The position numbers were made by a program, and so were the translations under genes. The notes beneath the pieces were generated by a model. The model did not search any database. It was not told where the DNA came from and saw only the letters and a program-made list of their open reading frames with translations. Of a stretch of 64,000 nt of DNA, positions 35,666 through 44,301 are shown piece by piece (the first letter of the stretch is position 1; the number at the start of each line of letters is the position of its first letter). Origin of the DNA: Mesorhizobium zhangyense. GTDB lineage: Bacteria > Pseudomonadota > Alphaproteobacteria > Rhizobiales > Rhizobiaceae. The stretch spans positions 62,001 to 126,000 of the forward strand of contig NZ_JAAKZG010000004.1 of the NCBI RefSeq assembly GCF_011045115.1, in the 5' to 3' direction.

Positions 35666-36519
35666 CTGGACGATCTCCTGCTGCTTGGCCCCAGAATTGC
35701 TGCTTCGCGGGCCTTACCTTTTTCGGCAAACATATCGACGAGCTTGGCCTCGACCTTGGCCGCCTCTTCGCGAAGGATTTTTGCGAGTTCGACCTGCCGG
35801 GCTTCCTGCATGCGGCTGTCGATCGCGGCGATGCTGAGCGCGCCGGCGAGCTTGCCATCCGCGAAACGTATGACGATGCCCAGGCCCCAGGAGCTGGCGT
35901 AGATCAGGCCGGGATTGACGGAGTAGCCGCGCTCACGGGTAGCAGCCACCTCTCTGCGCAATTGCTCAGGCTGAAGCAGCGGAAACTTTTCCTGCAGCAC
36001 CGCAGCGTTCTGTTCCAGAACCACTTCGATCTCATCGTCCGGCAGCGCCGACAGCATGGCGAGCGAACCCGCGCCGACGCCAAGCGGATGCTCGAACCCC
36101 GCCTGAAGCGCATGGGTGCGGATGGGGAAGGTGCCTTCCTCACGGTAAAGACAAACGGAATAGGTGTCGCGGCGAACCGAGAGAAAGCTCGAATCTTCGG
36201 TCTTGCGCGAGATGCGGATCAGGCTTTCCATCGAAAGCTGCAGCAGGCCGTAGCGGCGCGAGGCGAGCGAACCGAGCACATAGGCTTCCTCGCCGATATA
36301 GTACCGGCGTTCGACGGGATCCTGCTCGACCAGTCCCGCGCGGATCAGCGCGAGCAGCAGGCGCCGGGTCGTCGGCTTGTTGAAGCCGCTCTGCTCGACG
36401 ATCTCGCTGAGCGGCATTCCCCGTTCGGCCTGGCGGCCGACAAGCGACAGCAGCTTGAGTGCGCGATCGACACTCTGCGCGCCTGTCAGATCCTTGTCAG
36501 GTTCCGCCGCCACGGTCAT
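35662..36519 (-). CDS. IclR family transcriptional regulator
   Basis: 285 aa. N-terminal winged helix (about 15-75: SVDRALKLLSLVGRQAERGMPLSEIV, KPTTRRLLLALIRAGLVEQD) and C-terminal effector domain (about 90-265). Start MTVAAEPDKD is an ATG at 36519, just 2 nt from the SDR stop. It is embedded in the operon and overlaps the thiolase start, so it is co-expressed with its targets. The two TCCATA-type palindromes in 40593-40689 are candidate binding sites. Confidence 0.85.
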   Translation of the reverse strand: MTVAAEPDKDLTGAQSVDRALKLLSLVGRQAERGMPLSEIVEQSGFNKPTTRRLLLALIRAGLVEQDPVERRYYIGEEAYVLGSLASRRYGLLQLSMESLIRISRKTEDSSFLSVRRDTYSVCLYREEGTFPIRTHALQAGFEHPLGVGAGSLAMLSALPDDEIEVVLEQNAAVLQEKFPLLQPEQLRREVAATRERGYSVNPGLIYASSWGLGIVIRFADGKLAGALSIAAIDSRMQEARQVELAKILREEAAKVEAKLVDMFAEKGKAREAAILGPSSRRSSR

Positions 36520-36521
36520 GC

Positions 36522-37331
36522 TCAGCGCGGTCCCATCACTGTGCAGCTCTGGCCGCCATCGACCGGCAGGCAGACGCCGGTGACGAACTTGGCTTCGTCG
36601 GAAGCCAGAAACAGCGCGGCATAGGCGATATCCCAGGCGTCGCCCATCTTGCCGCCGGGGATGGCCGCGTTGCGCGCTGCCACCATCTCTTCGGTCGAGG
36701 CATATTGGGACGATATCTGCTTGTAGATCAAAGGCGTGTCGATCATGCCGGGCATGACGCAATTCGCGCGGATGCCCTGCCGAGCATATTGCATGGCGAT
36801 CGCAACGGTCGCCTGGTTCACCGCAGCCTTGGTCGCGTAATAGGCAAAATAGGGATAGCCGGTCCAGCGGATGCCGGCGAGCGACGAGATGTTGACGATC
36901 GCGCCGCTGCCTGCCTTGAGCATATGCGGGATGACGGATTTGGAAGTGCGATAGACCGATCCGATGTTGAGATCGATGGATTGCTGGAACTGCGCCTCAT
37001 CGAGCTCGACCGGCCCGCCCATATGCGTGACGCCGACATTGTTGTGCAGGACCCCGATCGGGCCGAAGGCGTCAACCGTCTTGCCGACCGCGGCATTGAT
37101 CGAGTCCAGCTTGGTGACGTCCGCCGAGACGGCAATGGCCTCGCCACCTTCCTCGGTGATGATATGCGCGGTTTCTTCGGCGGCTTCCGCGCTGAGATCG
37201 ATGCAGGCGACCTTGGCGCCCTCGCGTGCATAGAGGACAGCGGCAGCCTTGCCGTTTCCCCAGCCGGGGCCGGACGATCCGGCGCCGAAGACGATTGCGG
37301 TTTTGCCCTTAAGACGTTCTGGCACTTTCAC
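36522..37331 (-). CDS. Short-chain dehydrogenase/reductase with GxxxGxGxG variant
   Basis: 269 aa. Cofactor loop GAGSSGPGWGNGKAAA near residues 16-31 is longer and Gly-richer than the usual TGxxxGIG. NNVGVTHMG, NISSLAG and YYATKAA (YxxxK) are conserved. Starts at GTG; 37331 is used here, but GTG at 37325 has GAGG 5 nt upstream and is an equal alternative. A 74-nt gap with a hairpin separates it from the TRAP binding-protein gene. Confidence 0.8.
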   Translation of the reverse strand: MKVPERLKGKTAIVFGAGSSGPGWGNGKAAAVLYAREGAKVACIDLSAEAAEETAHIITEEGGEAIAVSADVTKLDSINAAVGKTVDAFGPIGVLHNNVGVTHMGGPVELDEAQFQQSIDLNIGSVYRTSKSVIPHMLKAGSGAIVNISSLAGIRWTGYPYFAYYATKAAVNQATVAIAMQYARQGIRANCVMPGMIDTPLIYKQISSQYASTEEMVAARNAAIPGGKMGDAWDIAYAALFLASDEAKFVTGVCLPVDGGQSCTVMGPR

Positions 37332-37345
37332 CTCGGATGCATTCG

Positions 37346-37372
37346 GAAGGCCGCCGGTTCGCGACGGCCTTC
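37346..37372 (-). terminator. Hairpin after the TRAP binding-protein gene
   Basis: GAAGGCCG-N11-CGGCCTTC, perfect 8-bp arms, 34 nt beyond the DctP-like stop. There is no U tract, so it may attenuate read-through into the downstream catabolic genes or stabilise the transporter mRNA. Confidence 0.5.
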
Positions 37373-37405
37373 ATTCGGATTTGCGAACCTTGAAGCCGCG
37401 TGGCC

Positions 37406-38416
37406 TCAGGTCAGGCTGGTGCCGACGGCCTTTTCAAGAATGCCCCAGGCCTCGTCACCGAACTTGCCCTTCCATTCATTGTAGAAGCCCGCCTGCTTCA
37501 GCACTTCGCGGAAAGCTGCCTTGTCCGGATCGGTAAAGGTCATGCCATCCTTGGTCAGCTGTTCGCGGACGGTGTCGTTCAGCTTCACAGTGTCTGCCCG
37601 CTGCGCGATGGCCGATTCATTGAGGTGCTTTGCGGTAATCGCGCGAATATCCTCGGGCAGCGCCTCCCACGCGCGCTTGTTGGCAAGCGGCCAGAAGCCG
37701 TCCCACATGTGGTTGGTCATGGCGCAATGCTTCTGCACTTCGTAGAGCTTGGCGGTCGATGCGATTGCCAGCGGATTTTCCTGGCCATCGACGATGCCAG
37801 TGCTCAGGGCCGTATAGACTTCGGCAAAGTTGATCGTGGTCGGAGCCGAGCCGAAGGCGGTGAACATCGACTGCCACAGCGGGCTCGGCGGGACACGGAT
37901 CTTGAAGCCCTTCAGGTCTTCCGGCGAAGCGATCGGCTTTTCCGAGCTGGTGATCTGGCGGAAGCCGTTGTCCCAGATCTTTTCCATGGGCACGAGGCCC
38001 TTCTTCTCGATTTCGCCGCGCGCATAAGCGCCAAGCTCGCCGTCCATTGCCTTCCACACCGCATCGTAATCCGGGAACGCAAAGCCGATCCCGCTGATGG
38101 CGGCGTTGGGCACCAGCGTCGACAGGATCAACGGCGACAGCGTGAAGAACTCGGTCGCGCCGCTGCGCAGCTGCGACAGCGTTTCGGTGTCGTTGCCGAG
38201 CTGGCTGCTCGGGAAGATGTTGATCTGGAGACGGCCGCCCGTCTCCTCGAGAATCCTGTCGGCGGCTTCCTTCAGGCGAATGTTCAGCGGGTGCGTGGTC
38301 TGCAAATTGTTCGCAAACTTGTAGGTGAAATCCGCAGCATGGGCTTTCGTCCGGATCGTCGCGCCGAGCGCAAGCGCTCCGGTGCCAAGCAACATTGTAC
38401 GACGGCTGATATTCAT
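37406..38416 (-). CDS. TRAP transporter solute-binding protein (DctP family)
   Basis: 336 aa periplasmic receptor. Start MNISRRTMLLGTGALALG carries a twin-arginine-type signal (SRRTML) with cleavage near AHAAD, and GGAGGAG lies about 10 nt ahead. Family marks: LKEAADRILEETGGRLQINIFPSSQLG near residue 55 and the conserved Arg in GFKIRVPPSP (near 175) that normally holds the ligand carboxylate. Delivers an organic acid to the adjacent fused permease. Confidence 0.87.
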   Translation of the reverse strand: MNISRRTMLLGTGALALGATIRTKAHAADFTYKFANNLQTTHPLNIRLKEAADRILEETGGRLQINIFPSSQLGNDTETLSQLRSGATEFFTLSPLILSTLVPNAAISGIGFAFPDYDAVWKAMDGELGAYARGEIEKKGLVPMEKIWDNGFRQITSSEKPIASPEDLKGFKIRVPPSPLWQSMFTAFGSAPTTINFAEVYTALSTGIVDGQENPLAIASTAKLYEVQKHCAMTNHMWDGFWPLANKRAWEALPEDIRAITAKHLNESAIAQRADTVKLNDTVREQLTKDGMTFTDPDKAAFREVLKQAGFYNEWKGKFGDEAWGILEKAVGTSLT

Positions 38417-38464
38417 TGTTCCAAGTCTCCTCCAGGTTATTTTGAACAAGCGGTTTTGGTTGGG

Positions 38465-40333
38465 CTAAAGAAGCGCGGTCGAGAACCACGGCACGGCGGC
38501 GATAGCCAGCAGGCCGAGGACCATGGCGCCGATATAGGGCCAGATGGCGCCCATCGCCTCGTCGGGCGACACGTTGCCGATCTTGCAGGCAATGTAGAAG
38601 CCGACGCCGATCGGCGGCGCCATCAGGCCGATATTCATCGCCGTGACGATGACCATCGAATAGTGGATGTCGTTGATGCCCATGGCGTGCGCGATGGGAA
38701 ACATGATCGGCGCCAGCAGCACGATGGCCGGCAGGCCTTCGAGCACGCAGCCGAGCAGCATGAAGAGCACGATGGACACCAGCATGAAGGTGAACCACCC
38801 ACCGGGCAATCCGCTCAGCATGTCGCGAAGCTGGAAGGCAAAACCCGTCTGCGTCAGCGCCCAAGCCATGGCTGCCGCCGTGCCGAGGATGAGCAGGATG
38901 GCGCCACTCATCGCCGCGGTCTCGACCAGCATGCGATAAATCCGGGGCAGGCCGATGCCGCCATAGAGCACCACGCCAATGATGAAGGCGTAAAGGACGG
39001 CGATGGTGGAAACTTCCGTTGCCGTGGCAGCACCGCTGGCAACCGCGCTGCGGATGATGAAAGGCAGGACGAGCGCTGGCGCTGCGATCAGGGCGGTCTT
39101 GCCGATCAGCTTGAGCGAAGGGCGCCGGAAGCCATCGACGTTTTCGCGCGATGCCTTGATGCGGGCGAGAATGGCCAGTGCAATGAGCAGCACCATGGCG
39201 ATCGCGAAGCCGCTGGTGAAAAGCGATGCGATCGATACGCCGGCAACCGAGCCCAGCACGATCAGGACGATGCTCGGCGGAACCGTGTCCGCCATCGCGG
39301 CACCCGTTGCCAGAAGCGCGATCATCTCCTTGGGCTTGTGGCCACGGCGCTTCATTTCCGGGAACAGTGCCGGTGCAACAGTGGCCATGTCGGACACTTT
39401 GGAACCGGAGATGCCCGATACCAGAAACAGCGATCCCAGCAGCACGTAGGACATGCCCGCCTTCACGTGCCCCAGCATTGAAGCCAGAAAATCGACGATC
39501 GCCTTGCCCATGCCGGTGGCGTCGAGAATGCAGCCGAGCAACACGAAAACCGGGACGGAAAGCAGGATAAGGCTCGACATACCTTCGTCCATGCGGCTGA
39601 CCACGACCACCAGCGGCATCGTGGTGGTGAAGCCGAGGAAAAGCAGCGTCGCGATGCCGAAGCAGAACGCGATCGGCACACCGAGTGCGAGGCATATCGC
39701 GGTGGCGCCGACAAGAAAGATCAGGATATTGGCATTGCCGAACGATTTCAGGACAGGCGTCAGGAACCAGAGCGCAGCCAGGACCACTAGGACGATTGCT
39801 GCCGCGACAATGAAATCGCGCAGCTTTGCCGTCTTGAACAATTGGGTGACGACAAGGCCAAGCATCAGGACCATGCCGATCGCGATGGCTGAAACGCGGT
39901 AGCCGACGGGAATGTTCAGAGCGGACGACGTGATGTCCATTTCGCCCACTGCATATTCATAGGCCGCCGGCAATACAACGAGCAGGAAAGCGCCCATCAG
40001 GATGAGGCCGAATGTTTCGGCGAATTCCCGCTTTCGCTCGCCAAGCGTATTCAGAAAAACCGTCAGGCGCAGATGTTCGCTGCGGTCAATCGCGATCGCC
40101 GTCCCGAGCATCGCCAGCCAGAGAAATGCGATTGAAGACGCCTCGTCGATCCATACGATCGGCCTGGAAAAGATGTAGCGCGACACCACGCCGGCAAGCA
40201 GCATGCCGATGATCGACAGAAGCAATATTGCCGATATGACCTCGACAGGCCGCATCCAGCTCGAACCTGGCTTCGCCTCGAGCGTCTCGGCCGGAACCAC
40301 GAATTCATGGGCCTCGTCGGTGGCAAGGGTCAT
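38465..40333 (-). CDS. TRAP transporter fused permease (DctQ-DctM)
   Basis: 622 aa inner-membrane protein with the small subunit DctQ (about 1-180, four helices; SRYIFSRPIVWIDEASSIAFLWLAMLG) joined to the large subunit DctM (about 190-622, about 12 helices; SGISGSKVSDMATVAPALFPEMKRRG). Couples solute uptake to a Na+ or proton gradient. ATG has GGGAGG upstream. First gene of the operon that runs to 30334; upstream lies a 552-nt gap with operator-like palindromes. Confidence 0.88.
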   Translation of the reverse strand: MTLATDEAHEFVVPAETLEAKPGSSWMRPVEVISAILLLSIIGMLLAGVVSRYIFSRPIVWIDEASSIAFLWLAMLGTAIAIDRSEHLRLTVFLNTLGERKREFAETFGLILMGAFLLVVLPAAYEYAVGEMDITSSALNIPVGYRVSAIAIGMVLMLGLVVTQLFKTAKLRDFIVAAAIVLVVLAALWFLTPVLKSFGNANILIFLVGATAICLALGVPIAFCFGIATLLFLGFTTTMPLVVVVSRMDEGMSSLILLSVPVFVLLGCILDATGMGKAIVDFLASMLGHVKAGMSYVLLGSLFLVSGISGSKVSDMATVAPALFPEMKRRGHKPKEMIALLATGAAMADTVPPSIVLIVLGSVAGVSIASLFTSGFAIAMVLLIALAILARIKASRENVDGFRRPSLKLIGKTALIAAPALVLPFIIRSAVASGAATATEVSTIAVLYAFIIGVVLYGGIGLPRIYRMLVETAAMSGAILLILGTAAAMAWALTQTGFAFQLRDMLSGLPGGWFTFMLVSIVLFMLLGCVLEGLPAIVLLAPIMFPIAHAMGINDIHYSMVIVTAMNIGLMAPPIGVGFYIACKIGNVSPDEAMGAIWPYIGAMVLGLLAIAAVPWFSTALL

Positions 40334-40885
40334 GCGCTATCCTCCCATTTTCGGTCGGCTCATCGTTTGACATTGGCTTTGGGTGCCAGGCTTCCAGAAC
40401 CTACGGGCCCCTGCTGCCTTGGCCCGAAACAGCCGCCGATCCACAAGGATCATCCGGCCTGCCATCGCTCAAACGTGAGTTCCTCCGAAACTCCTCCAAA
40501 ATCACCACGAAATATCCTGGCCCTCCAGCCGAAGCGAATTCCGCAGCGTCCTTCACCTACAGGTAACTCTCGAAATCCTGCAGGTTTCTAGCTCCATAAT
40601 ATGGAACTGTTTTAACAACTTCCTATTCTGTTACACAGCTATGCATCGTTATCAACAAAAAATTCGCACACAACGATCCATATCATGGACCTAACGTATT
40701 TCAAGTCCTGAACAACGTCCCTACAAAACCGATTTTCTTAGATCAGGCGAGCGCCATCGATCTCCAAACGCCTGAATGGAGTTCGTGCAGGATGTCAGGA
40801 CAATTGCGGGAATCAATTTGGGCAGTGGCCACCCCAGAGCGGCCGTCTGCCCGGATTCTGTCGTCGTAGGTTTAACCCCGGAGCG
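40334..40885. other. Long intergenic region upstream of the TRAP operon
   Basis: 552 nt without a convincing ORF. It is AT-rich at 40590-40745. Two palindromes (separate entry) lie 260-356 nt from the TRAP permease start. No strong terminator is visible after the M20 peptidase gene that ends at 40886. Confidence 0.55.
40593..40689. promoter_or_regulatory. Pair of IclR-like palindromes
   Basis: TCCATA-A-TATGGA (40593-40605) has perfect 6-bp arms; TCCATA-T-CATGGA (40677-40689) has one mismatch. They share the same half site and lie 84 nt apart (8 helical turns), suitable for cooperative binding by IclR tetramers. Candidate site for the IclR protein encoded at 35662-36519; binding is inferred. 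Confidence 0.5.
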
Positions 40886-42262
40886 CTAGGCGGTCTTCAA
40901 TTTGCCAAGTTCGGCAAGCAACGCGCAGCCGGTCCTGATACCATCGATAAAGCGCTCGATCTCGAGGTTCTCATTGGGCGCGTGGTTCGCTTCGTCGGCA
41001 TTGGCGTAGGGAACTACGAAGGCGGGCAATCCGAGAATCTTGGTGAAGACATAGTCAGGCAGACTGCCGCCGACCGTCGGGTAGAGAAGCGGCTCGACGC
41101 CGCGCGCGGCGACAACCGCCCTGCGGATAGGCTCGGCGAAGGGAGAGTCCATCGATGTCTTCGACGGCAGCATGCCGTTCAGCGGCACGAATTCGACATC
41201 AGGTGCATGGCGCGCGACGTGAGCGGCGACCTTTTCGAACACATAGGCAGGCGTCAGCGGCTCGACGAGGCGAATGTCGCATTTGACGAAGGCCTCACAC
41301 GGCAGCACCGTTTTCATGCCCGGCCCGCCATAACCGCCGTGGAAGCCATTCACCGTAAGCGTGGGATGGAACATGAGCCGGTCGAAATAGCCACGGTCTT
41401 TGGGCGCATCGAGTTCGGCCAGGCCCAGGTCGGCCTTGATCGCATCGAGGTCGAGCGGGAGCTTCGCCACCGCATCGCGTTCGCGATTGGTGGCGGGTAT
41501 GACCGGCTCGGTCAGCCCTTCGATGGTGATCTCGCCCTCCGGGTTCTTCATGGTCGCGAGGAGATGGACGAGTTTCCAGATCGCGTTGGGAACCACGCCG
41601 CCGAAATTGCCGGAATGCACGTCGCGGCTGGCCGTCCGTGACCGCAGCTCGAAACCGGCAACGCCGCGCACGCCGAAGGTAACGACCGGCAGGCCGGATT
41701 CATGCAGTGGCCCGTCCGAGGTCACGACGAGGTCGGCCTTCAGCCTATCGGCGTGTTCGCGCACGAACTCGGCGATGTGCGGACTGCCAATCTCCTCCTC
41801 GCCTTCGAGCAGGAAGATGATGTTGCAGGGCAGTTCGCCATGGACCCTGAGATGCGACTCGATCGCCAGCAGTTGCGCGAAATGCTGCCCCTTGTTGTCG
41901 CCGACGCCACGGGCATAGATGCGCCCGTTGCGAATGGTCGGCTCGAAGGGCGGGCTCTCCCACAGTTCGAGCGGGTCCGGCGGCTGCACGTCATAATGGC
42001 CGTAGAGAAGAACGGTCGGCTTGTCGGGCGAGACATCGCGTCGGCCGAGCACCATCGGATGGTTCTTCGTCGGCACGGTCTCGGCATCCATGCCGAGCCC
42101 CTTCAGCATCTCCACCAGCATGGCCGCGACTTCGCCGATACCCTGATTGTGGGCGCTGATGCTGGGATGGCGGACATAGTCCATCAGCCGGGCGATGAAG
42201 GCATCGCGGTTTTCCTCGACATGCGCGAAAATCGGGGCGAGGTCGTTTTGGCCAGCGCTCAT
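40886..42262 (-). CDS. M20 family metallopeptidase (dipeptidase/amidohydrolase type)
   Basis: 458 aa cytoplasmic di-zinc hydrolase. H89 and D91 in YGHYDVQP, D122 in GVGDNKG, catalytic E155 and E156 in EGEEEIGS, D183 in TSDGP, and the final His in EANHAPNE are all intact. Overlaps the HyuA stop (ATGA). Likely hydrolyses the N-carbamoyl or N-acyl amino acid, or dipeptide, formed upstream in the hydantoin-type route. End of the operon that begins at 53631 or 52827. Confidence 0.85.
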   Translation of the reverse strand: MSAGQNDLAPIFAHVEENRDAFIARLMDYVRHPSISAHNQGIGEVAAMLVEMLKGLGMDAETVPTKNHPMVLGRRDVSPDKPTVLLYGHYDVQPPDPLELWESPPFEPTIRNGRIYARGVGDNKGQHFAQLLAIESHLRVHGELPCNIIFLLEGEEEIGSPHIAEFVREHADRLKADLVVTSDGPLHESGLPVVTFGVRGVAGFELRSRTASRDVHSGNFGGVVPNAIWKLVHLLATMKNPEGEITIEGLTEPVIPATNRERDAVAKLPLDLDAIKADLGLAELDAPKDRGYFDRLMFHPTLTVNGFHGGYGGPGMKTVLPCEAFVKCDIRLVEPLTPAYVFEKVAAHVARHAPDVEFVPLNGMLPSKTSMDSPFAEPIRRAVVAARGVEPLLYPTVGGSLPDYVFTKILGLPAFVVPYANADEANHAPNENLEIERFIDGIRTGCALLAELGKLKTA

Positions 42263-44301
42263 TGGGCCACTCCTTCGTGGCGGGTGAGGATGATGGCGCC
42301 GGATTCATGCACGCTGCCGCGCCAGCCGGGCGGCACGAGCGTCGTGGTGTCGAGCTGGGTCAGGATCGCGGGACCTTCGAACACAACGCCGCTTCCGAGC
42401 CCGGCACGATCGACAAGCGGCACATCCAGTGTCTCGTCAGCGAAATGCACCGGCGTGCTGTCATAGGGTTCGAAGGCGCTGGACGCCTCGAGCCGGATGC
42501 TCGGCGGCTGTGCGGTCATGCCTGTGGCCTCGACGCGAAGCGTGACCAGTTCGATCGACGCATCGAGCGTGAAGCCGTAAAGCGCCTGATGCTCGGCGGC
42601 GAAGGCCTGCTCCACCGCTTCCCGGGTACCCGCCCAGGCAATGGCGATCTCGCCACCCTGCCCGTGATAACGCAGCAGCGCGACGCGGGCCTTGCGGCGC
42701 TTCTGCTCGGCAACGCCTTCTACGACGAGCCACGCTTCGGCTTGCGCTTCGAGTTCGGCGAAAATCGCATCGGCTGCCTCAACGTCGATAGCACCCGGTT
42801 TGGGAAGCGTGCGGCTGAACTCAGCCTTCAGGTCCGCCGCAAGCAAACCATCCGCGCACAGCACGCCCGGCGCAGGCGGGATCATGATGCTCGATATGCC
42901 AAGGAGATCGGCCAGTGCGCAGCCGTGAAGCGGGCCTGCCCCCCCGAATGGCACGAGCGTGAACTGGCGCGGATCGTGCCCACGCTCCACCGAAACGACG
43001 CGCACGGCGCCGACCATGTGATTGTCCACGATCGCCAGCACCCCGCGCGCCGCAGCCTCGAGAGAGAGCCCAAGCGGTGCTGCCACGCGATCTTTGATGA
43101 CCCGGCGCGCCGCGCCGACGTCGAGACTCATGCGCCCGCCGAGAAGCTTTGACGGTAGATGGCCGAGAACGACATGCGCGTCGGTGACGGTCGCCTCGCG
43201 GCCGCCATGCCCGTAAGCGGCAGGCCCTGGACGGGCGCCCGCGCTGCGCGGCCCGACCGTCAGCGTCGCCTCTTCGACGTTGGCGATGGAACCGCCGCCC
43301 GCGCCGATGGTGACCATGTCCACCATCGGCAGCGGCAACGGCCATTCGCCGACCTTGCCATGCTGCGTCAGGCCGATCTTGCCGCCCTTGATGAGGCAGA
43401 TATCGGCGCTGGTGCCGCCGATGTCGACGGTGATGAGATCGTGAATGCCGCAGGCCGCCGCGATCGCGCGAGCGCCAACGACGCCCGCGGCAGGTCCTGA
43501 AAGCGCAGTCAGCGCAGGCGCTTGCCGGATCGCCGCCGCACCGGCAACCCCGCCATTCGATTGCATCAAAAGAAGCGGGGCGGTGACTTTCTCAGCTTCG
43601 AGACGCTGTTCGAGGCGACCCACATAGGTGGTCACGCCGGGCATCACCGTGGCGTTCAGCACCGTGGTCAGCGTGCGCTCATATTCGCGCACCACCGGCA
43701 GCACGTCGGTCGAGATGGTGACCGCGATGCCGGGAAGTGCCTCGCGGAGAATTTCAGCTACGCGCCGCTCGTGGGTGGGATTGGCGAAGGCATGCAAGAG
43801 GCAGATGCCGACAGCTTCGATATCCATCTGCCGGATCGCCTCGGCTGCCCTGAAGACGCTTTCCTCGTCCAGCGGCGAAAGCACAGCCCCGCCGGCTGCC
43901 ACACGCTCGTCGACCTCGACGATGCGGGATGCGGGCACCGGACGTGCCGGCTTGACCCAGGTGTAGAGATTGGCCTTGCGCGGAATGTCCTGCCGGCCGA
44001 TTTCCAGCACGTGGCGAAAACCCCGCGTCGTCACCAGCGCAGCGCGCGCACCCTTGCCCTCCAGGATCATGTTGGTGGCGACGGTCGTGCCGTGCAGCAC
44101 CTGTCCCAGCGCCGATGCCGGTGCGCCGGCATCGGCGAGCGCGAGCTTGATCCCGGCAAGGAACGCTTCGGAAGGATCGGAGGGCACACTCGGCGTCTTG
44201 GCGCGCCAGACCTGCCCGCTGGCACGGTCGAGCAGCGAGATGTCGGTGAAGGTCCCGCCGATATCGACGGCGATCGAGAGAGCGGAATCAAGCGAGGACA
44301 T
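42259..44301 (-). CDS. hyuA: Hydantoinase/oxoprolinase, HyuA family (ATP-dependent)
   Basis: 680 aa subunit with actin-like ATPase folds: AVDIGGTFTDISLLD near residues 10-25 and LITVDIGGTSADICL near 290. Works with HyuB to open a cyclic imide or lactam (5-oxoproline, hydantoin) with ATP. Start MSSLDSALS is the ATG at 44301, having AGGAG 7 nt upstream; another ATG lies 6 nt earlier. It overlaps the HyuB end by 14 nt. The exact ring substrate is unknown. Confidence 0.87.
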   Translation of the reverse strand: MSSLDSALSIAVDIGGTFTDISLLDRASGQVWRAKTPSVPSDPSEAFLAGIKLALADAGAPASALGQVLHGTTVATNMILEGKGARAALVTTRGFRHVLEIGRQDIPRKANLYTWVKPARPVPASRIVEVDERVAAGGAVLSPLDEESVFRAAEAIRQMDIEAVGICLLHAFANPTHERRVAEILREALPGIAVTISTDVLPVVREYERTLTTVLNATVMPGVTTYVGRLEQRLEAEKVTAPLLLMQSNGGVAGAAAIRQAPALTALSGPAAGVVGARAIAAACGIHDLITVDIGGTSADICLIKGGKIGLTQHGKVGEWPLPLPMVDMVTIGAGGGSIANVEEATLTVGPRSAGARPGPAAYGHGGREATVTDAHVVLGHLPSKLLGGRMSLDVGAARRVIKDRVAAPLGLSLEAAARGVLAIVDNHMVGAVRVVSVERGHDPRQFTLVPFGGAGPLHGCALADLLGISSIMIPPAPGVLCADGLLAADLKAEFSRTLPKPGAIDVEAADAIFAELEAQAEAWLVVEGVAEQKRRKARVALLRYHGQGGEIAIAWAGTREAVEQAFAAEHQALYGFTLDASIELVTLRVEATGMTAQPPSIRLEASSAFEPYDSTPVHFADETLDVPLVDRAGLGSGVVFEGPAILTQLDTTTLVPPGWRGSVHESGAIILTRHEGVAQ

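Noticed and set aside
37400-39695. Open frames of nearly 700 codons on both strands over the TRAP genes
   Set aside because: Shadows of high-GC coding sequence; translations are Arg/His-rich with no hydrophobic helices or motifs, unlike the DctP and DctQM frames.
40307-40591. 94-codon plus-strand frame upstream of the TRAP operon
   Set aside because: Overlaps the start of the TRAP permease on the other strand, no motif, Pro/Ser-rich; treated as non-coding.
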